DNA of 64,000 nt from JAYVYM01 sp046593925 (GCA_046593925.1 JBKJQN010000097.1:62001-126000), one strand, 5' to 3'. Positions 7,545 to 16,423 are shown, numbered from the stretch's first letter. Program-made: numbers and translations. The notes: generated from the sequence alone by a model not told the origin.

Positions 7545-8471
7545 TCAGTCCTTCTGGTCGGCCAACTTTCCACGCAGCTGCAGAACGGCCTTGGTGTGCA
7601 TCTGGCAGATCCGGCTCTCGGTCACCCCGAGGACCTGGCCGATCTCGGCCAGCGTGAGCCCCTCGTAGTAATATAGGGTCACGACAATCTTCTCGCGCTC
7701 CGGCAGCGTGTTGATCGCCTTGGCGAGCAGATGCTTGGTCTCCTCCGACTCGAACGCCTGGACGGGGTCCTCGGCCTTGGTGTCCTCGAGGGTGTCGACG
7801 AGGGAGAGCTTGTCGCCCTTCTCCCCACCCGCCGAGAGCAGCTCATCGAGCGCGACGACGTTGACGAAGCTGACCTGGCTAAAGATGGTGTGGAGGTCCT
7901 CGAGCGCGATCCCCAGCTCGGCCGCGACCTCGGCCTCTGTCGGCGTCCGGCGCAGCTTGGCCTCGAGCGCCGCATAGGCCTTCTCGACCTCTCGGGCTTT
8001 GTACCGAACCGACCGCGGGATCCAGTCGATCGAGCGGAGCTCGTCAATGATCGCGCCCTTGATGCGGCTGATGGCATACGTCTCGAACTTGATGGCGCGC
8101 TCGAGGTCGAATTTCTGGATGGCGTCGATCAGCCCGAAGATGCCGTACGAGACGAGGTCGGCCTGTTCGATGTTGGGCGGCAGTCCCACGCCGACGCGCC
8201 CGGCGACGTACTTGACCAGCGGGGAGTAGTGCAGGATCAGCCGCTCGCGCAGCCGTTCCTCACCGGTGGTCTTGTACAGGCGCCACAGCTCGGCGATCGC
8301 CGACTCGATCTCCTGGCGCTCTTCGTCCGACATCCCCGCAAAACGGCCACCCCGGCGTGCTGCCTTCGATGCGGTACCCGCGGCCGGCGCCTCCGCCGGC
8401 GTCGGGGCAGCCGAGCTCGAGACGGTGGCCAGGCGGCCCGGGCCCTCAGGCTCGGGGGTGCGCACGGTCAT
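7545..8471 (-). CDS. whiG: RNA polymerase sigma factor, FliA/WhiG type
   Basis: A 308-residue sigma-28-class factor. Residues 1-55 are a low-complexity extension. Region 2 follows (LILHYSPLVKYVAGRV, then IEQADLVSYGIFGLIDAIQKFD), then region 3 (FETYAISRIKGAIIDELRSIDWIPRSVR in part) and region 4 (LPEREKIVVTLYYYEGLTLAEIGQVLGV with ESRICQMHTKAV). In Streptomyces WhiG starts aerial-hypha sporulation; in motile relatives the same family controls flagellar genes, so the role here is inferred. The GTG start lies inside the last codons of xerC (26-nt overlap). A shorter start at Met47 (MSDEERQEIE, position 8333) is also possible. Confidence 0.9.
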   Translation of the reverse strand: MTVRTPEPEGPGRLATVSSSAAPTPAEAPAAGTASKAARRGGRFAGMSDEERQEIESAIAELWRLYKTTGEERLRERLILHYSPLVKYVAGRVGVGLPPNIEQADLVSYGIFGLIDAIQKFDLERAIKFETYAISRIKGAIIDELRSIDWIPRSVRYKAREVEKAYAALEAKLRRTPTEAEVAAELGIALEDLHTIFSQVSFVNVVALDELLSAGGEKGDKLSLVDTLEDTKAEDPVQAFESEETKHLLAKAINTLPEREKIVVTLYYYEGLTLAEIGQVLGVTESRICQMHTKAVLQLRGKLADQKD

Positions 8472-9372
8472 AGCTCGTCCTCAGCCGCTCGACGCTGACA
8501 TGCGTGTAGATCTGGGTCGTCGCGAGCGTAGCGTGACCGAGGACTTCCTGAACGCTACGTAGGTCAGCGCCTCCTTCCAAAAGGTGCGTCGCCGCGCTGT
8601 GGCGAAGACCATGCGGTCCGAGGTCGGGGGCACCGGGCACGTCGGCAAGCCGCTGGTGGACGACCGCCCGGACGGTCCGGGGGTCCACCCGCCCGCCGCG
8701 GCTGCCGAGCAGCAGCGCAGCACCGCTGGCGGTTCTCGCCCAGACCGGGCGCCCACGTACCAGCCAGGCGTCGACCGCGGCCGCGGCCGGTGCACCGTAT
8801 GGAACCGACCGCTCCCGACCGCCCTTTCCCAGCACCCGGGCGACCCGACGGGCGGTGTCGACGTCGTCGACATCGAGGCCGCACAGTTCGCCCACCCGCG
8901 CGCCGGTGGCGTACAGCAGCTCCAGCGCAGCGCGGTCGCGCAGGGCCCGCGGGTCCTGACCGTCCACACCATCGAGAAGCCGGGCGGCCTCGGCAGGCTC
9001 CAGGACCGCCGGCAGCGGTCGCTGCCCCTTCGGCGAGGCCAGCAGCAGCCCGGGGTCCGACGCGAGCAGGCCCCGCCGGTACGCCCAGGCGGTGAAGACC
9101 CGCGCCGACGATCCACGACGCGCCAACGTCGTACGGGCCGCTCCGGTTGAGCGCTGGCGGGCCAGCCAGCTGCGCAGCACCGCGAGGTCGAGGTCGGCGG
9201 GCGTCCGGGCACCGAGGCGGCGGGCGTGCTCGAGTAGTCCCGAGACATCGCCGGTGTACGCACGAACCGTGTGGGACGACCGCCCCACCTCGAGCGACAG
9301 GTGCCGCACGAACCCCGCCAGGGCGTCGGCGAGCGCCGCGGGCAGCGGCTCGGCGGCGTGGGTCGCGATCAT
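8446..9372 (-). CDS. xerC: Tyrosine recombinase, XerC-like
   Basis: A 308-residue site-specific recombinase with the full catalytic set: Arg159 (ATGARVGEL), Lys183 (GKGGRE), His254 and Arg257 (HGLRHS), His280 (GHATL) and Tyr289 (TQIYTHVS). The N-terminal ~115 residues form the SAM-like core-binding domain. Length and spacing fit XerC/XerD, which resolve chromosome dimers at dif. A chromosomal housekeeping neighbourhood without phage genes or att sites argues for a Xer role rather than an integrase. It is directly upstream of, and overlaps, the whiG-type gene, an arrangement also found in other actinobacteria. Confidence 0.92.
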   Translation of the reverse strand: MIATHAAEPLPAALADALAGFVRHLSLEVGRSSHTVRAYTGDVSGLLEHARRLGARTPADLDLAVLRSWLARQRSTGAARTTLARRGSSARVFTAWAYRRGLLASDPGLLLASPKGQRPLPAVLEPAEAARLLDGVDGQDPRALRDRAALELLYATGARVGELCGLDVDDVDTARRVARVLGKGGRERSVPYGAPAAAAVDAWLVRGRPVWARTASGAALLLGSRGGRVDPRTVRAVVHQRLADVPGAPDLGPHGLRHSAATHLLEGGADLRSVQEVLGHATLATTQIYTHVSVERLRTSYDRAHPRA

Positions 9373-9487
9373 CCACAGGACGCTGCGCCGCTCGGCGTGT
9401 CAGGTCAAGCAGGCGCGCCAGAGGTCGACCATCTCCTCGAAGGCACGGAGCGGGCAGGATGGCGGCTCCGACCCTGAGGAGCCGATC

Positions 9488-10717
9488 GTGTCGACGCTGT
9501 CCAAAGGTGCCAACGCCCCGCTGTCCGCCTCCGCCGTCCTGGTCCAGGTCAGCAGCTCGAGCCACGTCGATGTGTCTGCGCTGCTGCTGACGGCGCAGGG
9601 CCGGGTCCGCAGCGACGCCGACATGGTCTTCTACAACCAGCCCACGGGGCCGGGGGTGGCGCACCGCCCGGGCAGTGGCGGGGCTCCCGACACGATCGTG
9701 CTGACCCTGTCGGCCGTACCCGCCGAGATCGACCGGATCGCGGTCACCGCGAGTCTGGACGGCTCGGGTCCCACCACGTTCGGCGCGGTGGGCTCGCTGG
9801 TTGCGCGGGTGCTCGATGAAGCGGGGACGGTCCTGGTCGAGTTCCCGGTGCCGGGGCTGAGCACCGAGAAGGCGCTGCTCTGCGTCGAGGTCTACCGACG
9901 GGCCGGCGCGTGGAAGGTCCGTGCGGTCGGGCAGGGCTGGGCCAGTGGGCTCGCAGGCATCGCGACCGACTTCGGCATCACCGTCGACGACGTGCCAGCA
10001 ATGGCAGCTCCCCCGACGACGCAGCCATCGACACCGCGGCCCGCGACACCACGGGCCTCGGGCCCACCTGCGCCCACCGGACCGCCTGCGTCGTTCCCAC
10101 CGCCCCCCGGAGTCCCGGCGGGGGCACCTGCCGGTCGGGTCAACCTGGACAAGGGGACGGTGTCGATGCGCAAGCAGCAGACCGTGTCGCTGGTCAAGAC
10201 CGGTGCGCCGGCGCTGCGGGTCGTCCGGATGGGGCTCGGCTGGGACCCCGTGAAGCGCGGCGCCGACGTCGACCTGGACGCCTCCGTAATCGCGTTCGAC
10301 GTGCGGGGACGCGAGGTCGAGAAGGTCTGGTACGGCAACCTGAGGGGCTTCGGCGACGCGGTCGTGCATTCGGGCGACAACCTCACCGGGGAGGGCGACG
10401 GGGACGACGAGCTGATCACGTTGCATCTGGACCGGCTCCCGAAGGACGTCGAGGGGCTGGTGTTTACCGTCAACTCCTTCCGGGGCCAGCGCTTCACCGA
10501 GCTGAAGACGGCGTACTGCCGGCTGCTGGACGACCGGGGCGCCGAGCTCGTCCGCTACGACCTCGGGGACGCGGAGGCCAAGACCGGCGTGCTGATGGCC
10601 AAGCTGGTCCGCGAGGGTGACGGCACCTGGTCGATGACGGCGCTCGGGGAGTTCCACGACGGGCGCAACGTCAAGGCGATGGTCAACCCGGCGAGGGCGA
10701 CCCTCGGCTGGCGCTGA
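9488..10717 (+). CDS. Double TerD-domain (tellurium/stress response) protein
   Basis: A 409-residue protein with two TerD-like domains. Domain 1 (about residues 1-168) starts STLSKGANAPLS; a Pro/Thr-rich linker spans 172-216; domain 2 (217-409) starts RVNLDKGTVSMRKQ. Only domain 2 keeps the calcium-site motifs: DVDLDAS around 260-266, GWDPVKRG at 251-258, and HSGDNLTGEGDGDDE at 294-308. Domain 1 is diverged at those positions. The start GTG 9488-9490 follows GAGGAG. TerD proteins act in tellurite, phage and envelope-stress phenotypes, but no other ter genes are nearby, so the role here is unknown. It is transcribed toward dprA. Confidence 0.88.
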   Translation: MSTLSKGANAPLSASAVLVQVSSSSHVDVSALLLTAQGRVRSDADMVFYNQPTGPGVAHRPGSGGAPDTIVLTLSAVPAEIDRIAVTASLDGSGPTTFGAVGSLVARVLDEAGTVLVEFPVPGLSTEKALLCVEVYRRAGAWKVRAVGQGWASGLAGIATDFGITVDDVPAMAAPPTTQPSTPRPATPRASGPPAPTGPPASFPPPPGVPAGAPAGRVNLDKGTVSMRKQQTVSLVKTGAPALRVVRMGLGWDPVKRGADVDLDASVIAFDVRGREVEKVWYGNLRGFGDAVVHSGDNLTGEGDGDDELITLHLDRLPKDVEGLVFTVNSFRGQRFTELKTAYCRLLDDRGAELVRYDLGDAEAKTGVLMAKLVREGDGTWSMTALGEFHDGRNVKAMVNPARATLGWR

Positions 10718-10733
10718 CCCCGGTCAGGCGACC

Positions 10734-11888
10734 TCAGCGCCCAGGTCGGGGGCCGCTGGCGCCGAGCGCGGTCAGCCGCCAGCCGGTGTCGCCGCGCTCG
10801 ACCAGGCCGGCGACGAGCAGCGGGGGGAGGACCTGCTGCACGACCAGCACCGGGACGCCGGACTCGCGGGACAGCACAGCCTCGCCGGCCCCGCCGCGGA
10901 CCGGGAGGGCGTCCAGCACCCGGCGGACGGCCTCGGGCAGGGCGTCACGCGGGTGCTCGGGGCCGCGCTGCACAGGTGCGTCGTCGTCGCCGAGGCGGCC
11001 AACCAGCGCGAGCACCTCCCGGACGCCGCTGACCAGCTCGGCGGCGCCGCCGCGCAGCAGGGCGTGGCAACCGGCGGACATCGCCGAGGTCACCGGGCCG
11101 GGCACCGCCATGACGTGCCGGGTCAGGTCCGCGGCCCGGCCCGCCGTCGACAGCGAGCCCGAACGCAGCGCCGCCTCCACCACCACCGTGCCAAGGCTGA
11201 GGGCTGCGATCAGGCGGTTGCGTACGAGGAAGCGCAGCCGGGTGGGCGCGGACCCCGGGGCGTGCTCGCTCACCAGCAGGCCCTGCTCGGCGATCCGGGC
11301 GAGCAGCCGGTCGTTGCCCCTCGGATAGGCGACGTCCACCCCGCACGCCAGCACGGCTACCGTCGGGCCACGGCCGCTGGTGAGCGCGCCGCGGTGCGCC
11401 GCGCCGTCGATGCCGTACGCCCCGCCGCTGACGACTGTCCACCCCCGGTCGGTCAGCCCGATGCCGATCTCGGTCGCGACGTGCTCGCCGTACGCGGTCG
11501 CGGCCCGCGCCCCGACCACGGCCACCGATCGCTCGACCGTCTCTCCGAGGCGACCGGCGCCGCGCACCAGCAGGGCCAGCGGCGGCGCCGGCAGAGAACT
11601 GCCACCGCGCGACCAGCTGAGCCGGTCCCGCGGCCACTCCGGGTCCTCGGGCAGGACGACCCGCCCGCCGACGGCGTGCAGCCGTCGCAGGTCCTCGGCC
11701 GGGTCGATGCCGGCCGCCCTGGCCTGCGAGCCCTGCGCGACAGCCTCGGTGACGGCCCCGACCCGCCGGCCCTGGCGAAGCGCAGCGACGACCGCCGGTG
11801 CGCCGTGCCCCGCGACCGCGTCGTGCACCGGCCACGAGCCTGGCTCGACCAGCCTGGCCAGGTGCAGCCGGGCGAGCTGCTCACTCAC
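10734..11888 (-). CDS. dprA: DNA processing protein DprA
   Basis: A 384-residue DprA/Smf, which loads RecA onto incoming single-stranded DNA during transformation. The start GTG 11886-11888 (VSEQLARLHLARLVEPG) overlaps the comM TGA by 4 nt (GTGA). The Rossmann-like DprA core shows VGARAATAYGEHVA, TVVSGGAYGIDGAAHRGAL, VDVAYPRGNDRL and SEHAPG in order. The C-terminal ~70 residues form a winged-helix-like domain (SRESGVPVLVVQQVLPPLLVAGLVE in part). The comM-dprA pair is common in actinobacteria even where natural competence is not shown. Confidence 0.95.
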   Translation of the reverse strand: MSEQLARLHLARLVEPGSWPVHDAVAGHGAPAVVAALRQGRRVGAVTEAVAQGSQARAAGIDPAEDLRRLHAVGGRVVLPEDPEWPRDRLSWSRGGSSLPAPPLALLVRGAGRLGETVERSVAVVGARAATAYGEHVATEIGIGLTDRGWTVVSGGAYGIDGAAHRGALTSGRGPTVAVLACGVDVAYPRGNDRLLARIAEQGLLVSEHAPGSAPTRLRFLVRNRLIAALSLGTVVVEAALRSGSLSTAGRAADLTRHVMAVPGPVTSAMSAGCHALLRGGAAELVSGVREVLALVGRLGDDDAPVQRGPEHPRDALPEAVRRVLDALPVRGGAGEAVLSRESGVPVLVVQQVLPPLLVAGLVERGDTGWRLTALGASGPRPGR

Positions 11889-13414
11889 GCCGCCACCGCT
11901 GCCCGCCGGTGGCCGAGCCGAAAGGTCAGGGCGTGGTTGACCTCGGACACGGTCGGCGCCGGCAGGCCCTGCAGGTCGCTGAGCGTCCAGGCCAGCCGGG
12001 TGACCCGGCCGTATCCGCGAGCCGTCAGCAGGCCGGCGTCCAGCGCGTCCTCCGCCTTGGTCGTCGCCGAGCGGGGCAGCGGCCAGCGGCGCAGCAGCTC
12101 CACGCCCGGGACCTCGGCGTTCGTGCGCCACGGCGTGCCTGCGTACCGCGCCGCCGCGTGCTGCCGGGCCAGCGCCACCCGCTCCGCGACCCGGGCACTC
12201 AGCTCACCCACACCGTTCTCCGCGAGCAGCTCCGCGCGGGTGATCCGCGGCACGATGACGTGCATGTCGACCCGGTCGAGCAGCGGTCCGGACAGCCGGG
12301 CCAGGTAACGACGGCGGCTGTCCGGGGTACAGGTGCAGTCGCTGTCGGACTTCGCGCAGGGGCAGGGGTTGGCGGCGAGCGCGAGGGTGAACCGTGCCGG
12401 GTACACCGCCGTGCCTCCCACCCGGCGGATCGTCAGCCGCCCGGACTCCAGCGGCTGGCGTAGCGCGTCCAGCACCCGGGTGGAGAACTCGGGGGCCTCG
12501 TCCAAGAAGAGCACCCCCTGATGGGCGAGCGACGCGGCGCCGGGGCGGGCGATGCCGCTCCCGCCACCGATCACCGAGCTGACCGTCGCGGTGTGGTGCG
12601 GGTCCTGGAACGGTGCTCTGGTCACCAGCGGCTGCCCGGCCGGCAGGGTCCCGGCGACCGAGTGGATGGCGGTCACCTCGAGCGCCGCCGCGCGGGTCAG
12701 CGGCGGGAGCACGCCTGGGAGCCGTTCGGCAAGCATCGTCTTGCCCGACCCCGGCGGCCCGAGCAGCAGCAGGTGGTGACCACCGGCAGCCGCCACCTCG
12801 ACGGCCGTCCGACCGGAAACCTGCCCGGCGACGTCGGCAAGGTCGAGCGAGGACGGCTCCTCGGGGGCATTCGTCGGACCGGCCGGCTCCTCGTCGGGCT
12901 GCTCCCCCCTCAGCAGCGCGACCAGCCCGCGGAGCGTGCGTACGCCGGTCGCCTGTACGTCCGGCACCAGGCTGGCCTCCGCCAGGTTGTCGGCCGGGAC
13001 GACCACCCGCTCGAAGCCGGCACCGACGGCCGTCAGCACCGCCGGCAGGACGCCCCGGACGGGTCGCACCCGGCCGTCGAGCCCCAGCTCGCCCAGCAGG
13101 ACGAGCCCGGCAAGCGCCGCCAGCGGCACCGTGCCGGCCGCGGCCAGGACCGCCACGGCCAAGGCGACATCGAAGCCTGACCCTTTCTTGGGCAGCCAGG
13201 CCGGGCTCAGCGCCAGCGTGATCCGGCGGGACGGCCACGCCTCACCGGAGTTGACGACGGCCGCGCGCACCCGGTCCCGCGCCTCGGCCAACGAGGCATC
13301 GGGCAGCCCGGTGACCGTCAGGCCAGGCAGCCCCAGCGCAAGGTCGGCCTCGACCTCGACCACATGTCCCTCGACGCCGACCAGCGCCACCGCGTACGTC
13401 CGTGCCACCGTCAC
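11885..13414 (-). CDS. comM: Mg-chelatase-like AAA+ ATPase ComM
   Basis: A 509-residue AAA+ helicase of the YifB/ComM family, linked to branch migration of recombination intermediates during transformation. I chose GTG 13412-13414 (VTVARTYAVALVGVEG) because GGGAGG ends 7 nt upstream; GTG codons three and four codons earlier overlap that site. An N-terminal Lon-protease-like domain covers about residues 1-170. Walker A is GPPGSGKT (219-226), Walker B is VLFLDEAPEF, and a cysteine-rich NPCPCAKSDSDCTC segment follows. It overlaps dprA by 4 nt. Its usual upstream partner yraN is about 2 kb away because two plus-strand genes intervene. Confidence 0.95.
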   Translation of the reverse strand: MTVARTYAVALVGVEGHVVEVEADLALGLPGLTVTGLPDASLAEARDRVRAAVVNSGEAWPSRRITLALSPAWLPKKGSGFDVALAVAVLAAAGTVPLAALAGLVLLGELGLDGRVRPVRGVLPAVLTAVGAGFERVVVPADNLAEASLVPDVQATGVRTLRGLVALLRGEQPDEEPAGPTNAPEEPSSLDLADVAGQVSGRTAVEVAAAGGHHLLLLGPPGSGKTMLAERLPGVLPPLTRAAALEVTAIHSVAGTLPAGQPLVTRAPFQDPHHTATVSSVIGGGSGIARPGAASLAHQGVLFLDEAPEFSTRVLDALRQPLESGRLTIRRVGGTAVYPARFTLALAANPCPCAKSDSDCTCTPDSRRRYLARLSGPLLDRVDMHVIVPRITRAELLAENGVGELSARVAERVALARQHAAARYAGTPWRTNAEVPGVELLRRWPLPRSATTKAEDALDAGLLTARGYGRVTRLAWTLSDLQGLPAPTVSEVNHALTFRLGHRRAAVAA

Positions 13415-13621
13415 GACCACCACCTCCCGCCGGCGACTCTGCGCCGGCCGGACGTTGCCGGGTCACCACTGCCGGCCACCCGGTGGATACAGCAGCGGCG
13501 TGTGGACAGCGGCTTGACGGCCCCACCGGCGCCGCCCGTCCCCCCCCACCCCCCCGGCCACGTCCGTACCTGGCGGCAGGATGTCCGGCAGGACGCCTGA
13601 CGGCGGTCACCGAGGAGGTCA

Positions 13622-14545
13622 GTGTCCATCCCGAGGTTCGCCCTGGCGCCCGAGACCGCGGCATGGGCGGTTCGCGCGGTCGAGGACGGCGGCGGTCGGG
13701 TCGTCGCTCTCGACGCGAACCCCGACGCCCTGGTCTGGACCAGCCCGGGCGGCTGGTCCGGGCTCGTGGGGGCTCTGCAGCGGGCTCCCGGTGCCCAGTG
13801 GGTGCAGCTGCCGTTCGCGGGGGTCGAGGGCGTCCGGACGACGGGGGTGCTGACGTCCGCGCGGATCTGGACGTGCGCGAAAGGCGTGTACGCGGAGCCG
13901 GTGGCCGAGCACGCCCTCGCCCTCACGCTCGCCGGGCTGCGCAGGCTGCCCGAGCGCGCGCGGGCCACCAGGTGGGGGGCGCAAGCAGCCCTGACGCTCT
14001 ATGACGCCCCCGTGGTCGTCCTTGGCGCCGGTGGCATCACCGAGGCGCTCATCGCGCTGCTCGCGCCGTTCCGGGCCCGGGTCACCGTGGTCCGCCACGA
14101 CGGCACCAATTCGGTGCCGCAGGCGCACCGGACGGTCGGCCTGGCGGACCTCGACGCCGTGCTGCCCGGCGCCCGCGTCGTGGTGCTGGCGCTGGCCCTC
14201 ACCGAGCAGACCGACCATGTCCTCGACGCCCGTCGGCTGCGGCTGCCGGGCCCGGACGCCGTGCTGGTCAACGTCGCGCGCGGCAGGCACGTCGACACCC
14301 AGGCCCTGGTCGAGGCGCTGCGCGAGGGCTCCCTGGGGGTCGCGGCGCTGGACGTCACCGACCCCGAGCCGCTGCCGGAGGGGCACCCGCTGTGGACGCT
14401 GCCCGGTGCGCTCGTGACGCCGCACACCGCCAACCCCTGGGAGACGGCGCAGCCGCTACTCGCAGCCAGGCTCGCTGATAACGTCCGCCGGTGGGCGGCC
14501 GGTCAGCCGCTGCTCGGCCTCGTCGACGTCGACGCGGGGTACTGA
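13622..14545 (+). CDS. D-isomer-specific 2-hydroxyacid dehydrogenase family protein
   Basis: A 307-residue NAD(P)-dependent dehydrogenase. The Rossmann dinucleotide motif is VVVLGAGGITEALIAL. Catalytic positions follow the family order: Arg in LVNVARGRHVDTQAL, the acidic residue in DVTDPEPLPEGHPLW, and His in TPHTANPWE. The N-terminal catalytic half is shorter and more diverged than in SerA or lactate dehydrogenase, so the substrate is unknown. GTG start with AGGAGGTC just upstream. With the Rieske gene after it, it forms a plus-strand pair between comM and yraN. Confidence 0.88.
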   Translation: MSIPRFALAPETAAWAVRAVEDGGGRVVALDANPDALVWTSPGGWSGLVGALQRAPGAQWVQLPFAGVEGVRTTGVLTSARIWTCAKGVYAEPVAEHALALTLAGLRRLPERARATRWGAQAALTLYDAPVVVLGAGGITEALIALLAPFRARVTVVRHDGTNSVPQAHRTVGLADLDAVLPGARVVVLALALTEQTDHVLDARRLRLPGPDAVLVNVARGRHVDTQALVEALREGSLGVAALDVTDPEPLPEGHPLWTLPGALVTPHTANPWETAQPLLAARLADNVRRWAAGQPLLGLVDVDAGY

Positions 14546-14606
14546 TGGCGGGTGCCGGCCAACAGGGCGGTCAGCACCGACCGGCCGATGGCACGAGGAG
14601 GACCCC

Positions 14607-15470
14607 ATGTGGTGGTCGACCCTGACGGGGAAGCTGGAGCAGGCGGCGGCGCTGGATCCTGCGGCGGGGGTCGCGGAAAGGGCGGTCGGTGCGGTCCTGC
14701 CGGCTGGCCCGGTCAAGGACGTGCTGCACGGCACCTGGCTGGGGCACCCGGTGCACCCGCTGCTGGTGGCGCTTCCGATCGGCTTGTGGTCCGGGGCGAG
14801 CCTGCTCGACCTGACCGGGGGGGACCGGACCGCGGCCCGGCGGCTCGTCGGTGCCGGCGTGCTGGCCGTCCTGCCCACTGCAGCCACCGGCCTCGCGGAC
14901 TGGTCCGAGGTCGGCGCCTTCCAACGCCCCAAGCGCGTCGGGCTCGTGCATGCGGCCGCGAACACCGTCACTGCGGCGCTGTACGCCGCGAGCTGGCTGG
15001 CCCGGCGCCGCGGCGACCAGGCCCGCGGACGCGACCTGGCGCTGGTCGGAGTCGCCGGGCTGGCAGTGGGCGGCTATCTGGGCGGGCACCTCGCGTACAG
15101 CGAAGGGGTCGGGGTCAACCGCAACGCCGACTCGGCGCCGTCGCCGAAGGCGTGGACCGATGCCGGGGCGGCCGGCGACGTCAGCGAAGGTTCGCTGCAC
15201 CGCGTCGACGTGGACGGCAAGGCGCTCGTACTCGCCCGCAGGAAGGGTGTGGTGTTCGCCATGGAGGCCACCTGCAGCCACTACGGCGCCCCGCTCGACG
15301 AGGGCGAGGTGTCGGGCGACGGCGACGACGCCTGTGTCGTCTGCCCGTGGCACGGGAGCCGTTTCCGGCTGCGTGACGGCTCGGTGGCGCGCGGCCCGGC
15401 GACCAGCCCGCAGCGCTCCTTCGACGTACGCGAGCAGGACGGTCGCCTACAGGTGCAGGTGCGGGCGTAG
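14607..15470 (+). CDS. DUF2231 membrane protein fused to a Rieske [2Fe-2S] domain
   Basis: A 287-residue fusion. Residues 35-165 form a DUF2231 membrane domain (GHPVHPLLVALPIGLW and three further hydrophobic spans). Residues 190-287 form a Rieske ferredoxin domain with Cys223/His225 (CSHYGAP) and Cys246/His249 (CPWHG), the ligand set of a 2Fe-2S cluster. AGGAGG sits 8 nt before the ATG. Such fusions are known in actinobacteria, where a role in membrane electron transfer is assumed but not established. The 61-nt gap suggests co-transcription with the dehydrogenase gene before it. Confidence 0.9.
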   Translation: MWWSTLTGKLEQAAALDPAAGVAERAVGAVLPAGPVKDVLHGTWLGHPVHPLLVALPIGLWSGASLLDLTGGDRTAARRLVGAGVLAVLPTAATGLADWSEVGAFQRPKRVGLVHAAANTVTAALYAASWLARRRGDQARGRDLALVGVAGLAVGGYLGGHLAYSEGVGVNRNADSAPSPKAWTDAGAAGDVSEGSLHRVDVDGKALVLARRKGVVFAMEATCSHYGAPLDEGEVSGDGDDACVVCPWHGSRFRLRDGSVARGPATSPQRSFDVREQDGRLQVQVRA

Positions 15471-15478
15471 CGGTCTGC

Positions 15479-15844
15479 TCAGAACGCGCCCCTCAGATGC
15501 ACCACCCGCGGTGCGGTACCCCGCTCTCGCAGCACGCCGATGACGTCGAAGCGCAGGTCGTGGTTGCCAGCTGGGCGGTGCCCCTCGAGCCAGCGGCAGG
15601 CGACTGCCCTGATGCGCCTGGCCTTGACCGGTCCGACGGCTTCGGCCGGCTCGCCGAACGCTGTGCTGCTTCTCGTCTTCACCTCGCAGAAGATCAGGGT
15701 GCCATCCGGATCGAGAACCACCAGGTCGATCTCCCCTTCCCGGCACCGCCAGTTCCTGGCCAGGACCTGCGCCCCGGTAGCCGTCAGGTGCTGCGCAGCC
15801 AGGTCCTCTCCCCAGCGCCCCAGGTCCACTCTGCCGTCCGTCAT
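15479..15844 (-). CDS. yraN: UPF0102 family (YraN) nuclease-fold protein
   Basis: 121 residues from ATG 15842-15844 (MTDGRVDLGRWGEDLAAQHL), chosen over an ATG ten codons upstream because GGAGG lies about 9 nt before it. The restriction-endonuclease-like core shows GEIDLVVLDPDGTLIFCEVK (the D-x(n)-E-x-K catalytic layout) followed by TRSS. The family is linked to Holliday-junction processing or DNA uptake but its substrate is not settled. In relatives it usually precedes comM and dprA directly; here two convergent plus-strand genes separate them. Confidence 0.92.
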   Translation of the reverse strand: MTDGRVDLGRWGEDLAAQHLTATGAQVLARNWRCREGEIDLVVLDPDGTLIFCEVKTRSSTAFGEPAEAVGPVKARRIRAVACRWLEGHRPAGNHDLRFDVIGVLRERGTAPRVVHLRGAF

Positions 15845-15943
15845 ATCCACCACCTCCGAGGGGAGGGTGCACACAGCCGATCACCGGGCGGTCAGCCGTG
15901 CTGGCGGTCTGTGGACGACGGGTGCGGGTGTGGACGACGCCGG

Positions 15944-16381
15944 TCAGGCGTCAGGCGGCAGTGCGGCCGTCGCTCCATGGATCGAGGATTCCTGCGAGGT
16001 GCCGGGCGCCGGTGCCTCGTGCGGCACGGGTACGCCTTGCGCATCGCCCGGCTGTGCGGGCGTGGGGTCGGCGTCGGGCGAGGCGACGCGCGGCTGGGTC
16101 GCCGGGTGGCTGGGGCTCTGCGGGTCGGCTCCGGCGACGTTCATCTCCGCCAGGCTCGGCGGCTCGAGCGGCGCCGCCGGATCGGGATCGCCGGGCGGCG
16201 CGGGCATCGGCTCGGCCTTGGCCTGGTTGGTGTCCGGCGAGCCCTGACCGCCCTGCCTCGTACGGTCCGCAAGGGTCACCGGGCCGCGCCCGCCGACGTC
16301 CTCCGGAGAGCTCACACTGCGCGCGTCGTCACCGGCAGGCTCACCATCGGCGGATCCTTCGGGCAGGCCATCGATCCTCAT
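15944..16381 (-). CDS. Hypothetical low-complexity protein
   Basis: A 145-residue open frame (MRIDGLPEGSADGEPAGDD...) rich in Pro, Ala, Gly, Asp and Ser, with no hydrophobic segment, no cysteine and no recognisable domain. If made, it is probably disordered and acidic. It lies between DUF2469 and yraN on the same strand, and the gaps (42 and 99 nt) would fit an operon member, but the ribosome-binding site (GGTAGG about 9 nt upstream) is modest. It may be a chance open frame in GC-rich DNA. Confidence 0.45.
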   Translation of the reverse strand: MRIDGLPEGSADGEPAGDDARSVSSPEDVGGRGPVTLADRTRQGGQGSPDTNQAKAEPMPAPPGDPDPAAPLEPPSLAEMNVAGADPQSPSHPATQPRVASPDADPTPAQPGDAQGVPVPHEAPAPGTSQESSIHGATAALPPDA

Positions 16382-16423
16382 GCCGCCGACCTACCCACCG
16401 GGCCGGCCGGCACGCCAGACGGC

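Noticed and set aside
6418..7668. 416-residue plus-strand open frame after the M23 gene
   Set aside because: Its first part is the M23 gene in the wrong frame (PPDALG repeats read as MHWARR); the rest only contains pieces of the PIN-like remnant.
8446..9372. XerC-like gene as a phage or island integrase
   Set aside because: No adjacent tRNA, att repeats, excisionase or phage genes; the placement upstream of whiG and the length fit a housekeeping Xer recombinase.
8564..10657. 697-residue minus-strand open frame across xerC and the TerD gene
   Set aside because: Covers two well-supported genes and has no similarity of its own.
13541..13558. Run of C residues near 13.5 kb as a regulatory tract
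   Set aside because: It is interrupted, lies between divergent genes, and no motif or partner supports a function.
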